Assembly: GCA_029379385.1 (NCBI GenBank) | Contig: CM055614.1 | Coordinates: forward strand, 18,333,994-18,397,993 | Direction of reading: 5' to 3' | DNA from: Quillaja saponaria | Lineage: Eukaryota > Streptophyta > Magnoliopsida > Fabales > Quillajaceae | Length of the DNA stretch: 64,000 nucleotides | In this document: positions 59,546 to 64,000 of the stretch, piece by piece | Layout: each line of letters opens with the position of its first letter | How positions within the stretch are numbered: position 1 is the stretch's first letter | The notes under the pieces: model-generated | What the model was told of the DNA's origin: nothing | Database searches by the model: none | The model's input: only the letters and a program-made list of their open reading frames with translations | Made by a program: the position numbers and the translations under genes

Positions 59546-60655
59546 AAACATTTTTCTTGCGCTCTTCATTTTTGAGAATTTTCAATTGAGGAAGATGATG
59601 AATAGTTGATGGAATCTTCCAAAATAATGTTGTATGAATAAGTTATAAAAACTTCAGTTGATTAACACATTTTCAGTTGAACATCAGTCTTTAATTGATG
59701 AAAAGATTCAGCTTACTGGTATTCAAGTAATGTAGTGTCTTTTGAGTTATTTTGATAACTTAACAAAATTAATTGAGTTGAAGGCTTTAGCTAAATCATT
59801 GTAGTACTCTCTTTAGTTGTAAAATGAAACGCCAATGTTTTGTGACTTCTTTAGATGGTGAGATAAATACTAGAATTCTTAGCAATAATAATTTAGCTTA
59901 CTCTTGAATTTCTTCTTTCTGCTGATTGAGAGACATATTTCAAGATATTCGTATTGATTGAATTCTTCAACTGTTCATTCTGATCTTGACTCATTTTCTT
60001 GATTTAGTCTTGGTGAAGATGTCAACTAATATGGTGTTGTCTTGAGGTAATTGTTTCAACTTTCAGCTGACTTGAATGAAACAATGTTGTATAGATGCAA
60101 AGTGGTTGATTGCTCTTTTGATTGATTTTCATTGAATTTAACCATTTTAACTAATACATTACTCCGTTGACATACACAAAGAAAATCAAGTAGCCAAATT
60201 AATTTATCTTTGTATTGTTTATTAATTATTTAGTTATCATCAAAACTATATTTAGATAATGATATCGAAAATCCATTAGATTCGACAATCTTCCCTATTT
60301 TTATGCTTGCAAAATAATTAATATTTGAAGGAGAAAAATGAAGAATTTTCAACAGAAAAAGCTCCCATGAGCATGAGAATCTTACATTTACAGTTTAGCA
60401 CATTTTTCTCCCCTTGTTTAACTCGGTTGGATACCAACATTCAAATGTTTCAAATATTTTTCTCCCTTTTTTTGTGATCAGCAAAAATTAAACATAAAAT
60501 TTTGAAAAAAACCAAAAATGAATCACTAAATAACAGAGAATAGCTAGGTCACATAGCACTCAAAGTAGAAGAGAAAAGTTATTTAAAAAAAAATAAATCA
60601 AAATACAAGAATGAGATGCATTATCAATGGAATACGCGGAAGTCTCTACTTTATG
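59546..60655 (-). mobile_element. Copia-like (SIRE-type?) decayed sequence including RNase H end
   Basis: On the minus strand near 60005-60052 the text reads 'QLPQDNTILVDIFTKTKS', like the 'LADIFTK' end of Copia RNase H. Near 60445-60490 'TTTTGCTGATCACAAAAAAAGGGAG' resembles the K-K-G-E region found in SIRE-like elements. The order relative to the protease remnant at 59.1-59.5 kb is wrong for a single element, so at least two Copia remnants are juxtaposed. Confidence 0.4.
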
Positions 60656-60659
60656 GCCA

Positions 60660-60877
60660 TCTTCTTTGACTTTAAGGAACACTGTTTATTTCTTCTGTTC
60701 CTTCAAGTGGAATATAATGTTGTCAAGGACGTAAATCCTATGAAAAAGCTCATTGATCTCTACCATTAAAGCATCAATCTTCTAATTAACTTCTTCTAAC
60801 TTCTATTTTTTGAGCTGCAGCTGCTCCCTTAAAGCCTCCAACGAGAAATTGTAGTCATCCTTTGTTTTTTGCGTGAT
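60660..60877 (-). pseudogene. Decayed coiled-coil coding remnant
   Basis: After an acceptor-like TTCTTTCAG the minus strand reads 'ITQKTKDDYNFSLEALREQL', 'QLKK*KLEEVN*KIDALMVE' and 'INELFHRIYVLDNIIFHLKE', with heptad-like leucines and three stops. The family was not recognised; it may be retroelement or host gene. Confidence 0.3.
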
Positions 60878-60879
60878 CT

Positions 60880-61555
60880 GAAAGAAGAGTTCATGACAAA
60901 CTTTATTTTTACAAGAAATGATACTTATCTGAAATTTTATGTTTAAAAACCATGAATAAAATAAAACTAAGAAATTTAGAACCAAGGTGAGGATGTTAAA
61001 GTTATATAAGCATCATCACAAACTACAAGTAAGTAGTAATACTGTTTAATTGAAATAGACATAAATAAAAAATTTATAAATAGTCTTAAATACAAAACAA
61101 TATCATACTAAGACTAACAACTAGTAAGGTAAGATTCAGTAACTAAGTAAAGTAAAAATTTAAAGTAATAACTTTTAAAATTAAATAAATACAAATAACT
61201 ATTTGAAATTATATTTTAATGAATATTGCATAGTAAATCGAATACTATAATATTTAAATTTAAACTCTAAAAATAATTTATATTTGATTTAAATATGAAT
61301 ATTGATGAATTCAAATTTATTTCTTTTCTTTTGTAACATTTCACCTCAAAAAAGCTGGTTTTTAGTCCGAATTACTAATTTTCTCTCAGACTCCCTACTC
61401 CAAATCAACTACATACTTTACTCCGAGGATGCGAGAAGACCTCGTCAGCTACTCGAAAACCCCATTAGACGAACCCTCACTCATTTCATCTGATGGCTCA
61501 CATGGCTAACAAGTGACTACGAAGGGTTTTCAATGTAACTTTTTTTTTTTGATGA
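60880..61555. other. AT-rich stretch, nothing recognised
   Basis: No supported frame or repeat boundary. Confidence 0.4.
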
Positions 61556-61557
61556 AG

Positions 61558-61770
61558 TGTTAGACTCTTTGGTCTAAATTGGTAATTTCAGAGAGAAGTT
61601 TGCTAGAGATTGAAGACAATTACCATTAAACTACTCCTAAATAAAATACAACTTATTTCATTATCCAAATTGTTCCCATTACATGTATAAGCACTTGTAT
61701 TTATAGTGCAATTGCCCAATTGATTGACATAATTACCCTTAATCAAAATTTATACATTTAATATATTTCC
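61558..61770 (-). repeat. Probable short LTR (3') of a gypsy-like remnant
   Basis: On the minus strand a polypurine tract (TTTTCAAGGGGGGAAA, ~61769-61784) is followed by ~210 bp with a TATA box (CTATAAATACAAG near 61695-61708), ending AGAGTCTAACA at 61558. The text just upstream encodes 'LEDKGVFKGG', similar to the C-terminus of some gypsy polyproteins. Confidence 0.45.
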
Positions 61771-61785
61771 CCCCTTGAAAACACC

Positions 61786-63213
61786 CTTGTCCTCGAGGGT
61801 GTGAAACTCAAACCCTCCTTGTTAATTGAGTAAATCCCTGCCATGAGAGCTTGAAATCCAATATGCAGAGATATCATACCTTTAGTCCATCTTATCAACT
61901 AAGCATGTACTTGCAGGAATATAGTTCTAGAATTGGAATCATTTTTGAATTCATTGTGACAAGGTGGAAGCTTCCAAATTATGGATTCATACCCTCTCTG
62001 ACTTCCTTGACCAACTTTATGGACATGTTTCCACAATCTTTGATCTTTTTCTTCAATTTCAGAATCATTTGACAAATCAACTGCTAGAGAATTAATATTG
62101 AAGGCAACATCAACTTTGGTTGTTCCTTTACCATCAATGAATGAGTCAGTTCCTTGCTTTTCTTTACTACTTACAAAATCTTCACCATAGAAATAAGAAA
62201 CAACCTTCTTGTAAGTGGCAACAGAAGAAAAATCTGAAATCCAAGGAGTTGCTAACCCTGCAATTTCTCCATGGTTGTCTTCTTCCATAATTTTCTATTT
62301 CAGCCAAGAGTATGTATCACCTAACCCATAAATTTCTGATCTTTGAGCTCCATTGCTGTTGCTTGTAATCTGAGACTTGATCTGTACCTACTGCATTCAA
62401 TAATTCCCTTTGAGGAGAAGACACAGCAGGCTAGTTTTCTGTAGTTTGAGATACTGTTAAAGTCAAGGGATGCAGTAATACTTCTTTGTGAGAATTAGGA
62501 TCTTGGCAAGAATAATCCAATGTTTGAGATGAATACTGAATTTGAGAATTTCTAAGTGGGAAGCTTGAAGACTGGTAATCACGAGGATTTTGATATTGGT
62601 TTTGGTCTCTATAATAAGAAAAAACAAGGTTTGGCAATTTAGGACAGGGGCAAGTGATTGAACCTGCAAGTTGTTGATACTGATAACCATGGTGATTCGA
62701 ATAAGAGTACGAATTGGGGTTCTCATAAGCAGTGTAAGTAAAACTGGAACTGTAGGGGTTGGAGCAAGCAAAATTAGAATTGTAGGGATTGGGAAGAGAG
62801 CAATTACCATAGGTTCTTGATCCTTCATTTGTACTAGTCTTGTTTGAAACCTTGAGCTCTTGTTCATCTCCAAACTTTCCAAGATTGCATGGACCTCCAT
62901 AGTCAGAGCGGCAAAGGTAAAAATTGAGTCTATTGTCTCGTAAAATTTTATCAAACACCTAGTGTGCAACAAGTCTAGATGGATCTTGATACGGTTTCTG
63001 TCCAAGGTTGTGGGAACTAATTCCATAATCAGGGTGATAAAAGAAGGGATTAGGACTACGAGTGGTGGAGGTTGAAGACACTAGAATGTATGAGATAGAC
63101 ATAGTACTAGATGATGTGTATCCCACACTAATACGTACTGCATCCATGTTTGAATCTTGAAACCCTTCCGTTTTTTATTCTTGAAACCTTGCTTGCAACC
63201 CACCATTGACCAT
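61786..63213 (-). pseudogene. Tyr/Ser/Asn-rich ORF of a gypsy-like, possibly non-autonomous element
   Basis: The minus frame starts 'MVNGGLQARFQE*' at 63213. It continues 'MDAVRISVGYTSSSTMSISY', 'PNPFFYHPDYGISSHNLGQK', 'PYQDPSRLVAH*VFDKILRD' and 'NRLNFYLCRSDYGGPCNLGK'. A Tyr/Ser/Asn-rich stretch follows ('NPYSSSFTYTAYENPNSYSY', 62958-62431), then an acidic part ('ISDFSSVATYKKVVSYFYGE', 62288-61899). Stops separate the blocks. Since it is followed by a gypsy-type C-terminal tail, a polypurine tract and an LTR-like end, it may be the single ORF of a non-autonomous LTR element. No gag or pol domain is recognised. Confidence 0.45.
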
Positions 63214-63216
63214 TGT

Positions 63217-63440
63217 TAAGCTCCTAAATCTAAACTAAGAATTTTCTATGGAAACAAACAATAAAAGAGAAAACTATTGAAACACAGATTCTCATTCATT
63301 AATTTGGACAAGGAAATCAGACTACAAAAACCTATTTTTTACTGCAGCTATCCTAACAACTTAACAAATTCCTCTAACAGCTCTTGCTAATCTGGAAAAA
63401 TTGCCTAACTGACTAAACTAAAGATCAAAATGCAGTATTT
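63217..63440 (-). repeat. Possible 5' LTR / leader of the same element
   Basis: On the minus strand, 'GCTGTTAGAGGAATTTGTTAAG...AATGAATGAGAATCTG...GGAGCTTAACA' has LTR-like composition and ends three bases before the ATG at 63213. It is not clearly homologous to 61558-61770, so the pairing is unproven. Confidence 0.3.
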
Positions 63441-63685
63441 TCAATTTATACACGTAACATGAAGTTCTATGGCCAGTCGACCCACGAACCATTTTGCAAT
63501 CTGTTCATCTCTTTGCTCAGGAATGGGTTCAGCGGATCAGAAGTCGCATATTCTTAATACAACAGATAGAACGTGGAAAACATCTTTTTTATTTTTAGAA
63601 CCCAAGACTCCATCTTTGGAGTGTCGGCATCTGAAGCGGTAACATTTACTAACTTTATGGACTTAGGCTCTAACATGGTGGATAA
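63441..63685. other. Unassigned stretch
   Basis: A 60-codon minus frame (63736-63554; 'SSMFLSTMLEPKSIKLVNVT') looks protein-like but has no recognised domain and overlaps the opposite open frame to its right. Confidence 0.3.
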
Positions 63686-64000
63686 AAACATACTAGATGG
63701 CTGTATAATTACATTTCTGAGGACTGGAAACACCATACTTTTGATATAAGGAATATTGATTTAGGGACGTTCTTTTTTGTAAACTTCCCTGGTGTCGAAG
63801 AATTAGAGGGAAGAGTAGCCGATATGAGTGTTATTCTTGCAAGGAATGCAGATAGAAGCTATTTCCTTTATGAGTTTTGTAATTCATCAACCTATTATTC
63901 CTTTGACGACTTAATATGGCATGCTATGGACGGTTTAGACCTCGACAGTAGTAATATGTATATTCAAGGTTGCCTTTTTTACAAGAATTACATATACATT
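63686..64000 (+). CDS. Open frame of 105 codons running off the window edge, unidentified
   Basis: After a TAA at 63683-63685 the plus strand is open to the window end: 'KHTRWLYNYISEDWKHHTFD', 'IRNIDLGTFFFVNFPGVEEL', 'EGRVADMSVILARNADRSYF', 'LYEFCNSSTYYSFDDLIWHA' and 'MDGLDLDSSNMYIQGCLFYK'. Its balanced amino-acid content and length stand out in AT-rich DNA. The only internal ATGs are late, so it would be an internal exon or a truncated copy. I do not recognise a family. Confidence 0.35.

Noticed and set aside
62463..63026. 187-codon minus-strand frame with Leu/Ile/Thr-rich content
   Set aside because: It is a shifted reading of the Tyr/Ser/Asn-rich frame (62431-62958), which has the more protein-like, phased composition.

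Overview
This looks like nuclear DNA of a flowering plant, most likely a eudicot; I cannot name the species. It is AT-rich, genes are rare and split by introns, and most of the recognisable sequence is decayed retrotransposons. I saw no rRNA, tRNA, CRISPR or prokaryotic features.

One host gene is intact. It lies on the minus strand (coding 12097 to 7930, six exons with a 5'UTR exon near 14486-14640) and encodes a predicted plastid protein of 234 residues with a DUF3067 domain. All five coding exons join in frame at consensus splice sites. Two other host-gene pieces are present: the C-terminal third of a DMP (DUF679) membrane protein at 32791-33039, which sits antisense inside a solo LTR, and a Lys/Glu/Ala-rich terminal exon at 57284-57416 that I could not identify. 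An open frame of 105 codons runs off the right edge (63686-64000).

The left 6.5 kb ends in a CACTA (En/Spm) terminus at 6526. It holds a broken plant-mobile-domain (MAIN-like) gene and a degenerate array of about ten ~165-bp repeats. A reversed Copia-type LTR arrangement (6929-7480) separates it from the DUF3067 gene.

Positions 15566-25621 are a complete but dead Ty3-gypsy element (Del/Tekay-like) with TSD TAAGA, two LTRs carrying different large deletions, and a 1.12-kb tandem duplication of RT-thumb/RNase H/integrase. The same long-LTR family recurs as four solo LTRs, three with exact 5-bp TSDs: 30466-34840 (AATAC), 37557-41062 (AAAAG), 43706-46630 (TGCTT/TACTT) and 52207-56548 (TATCT). 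A terminal fragment lies near 3660-3927.

The insertions are nested. An older gypsy pol (28393-36420, minus) is split by one solo LTR and by a 1364-bp TG...CA element with TSD ATCAT. A small Copia LTR family (~310 bp) occurs at 37113, 41115 and 52078, the last split by a solo LTR. The right end (57-64 kb) holds Copia protease and RNase H remnants, a second gypsy-like remnant with a Tyr/Ser/Asn-rich ORF, and unassigned AT-rich DNA. The window is best read as one small gene in a landscape built by repeated LTR insertion followed by LTR-LTR recombination.
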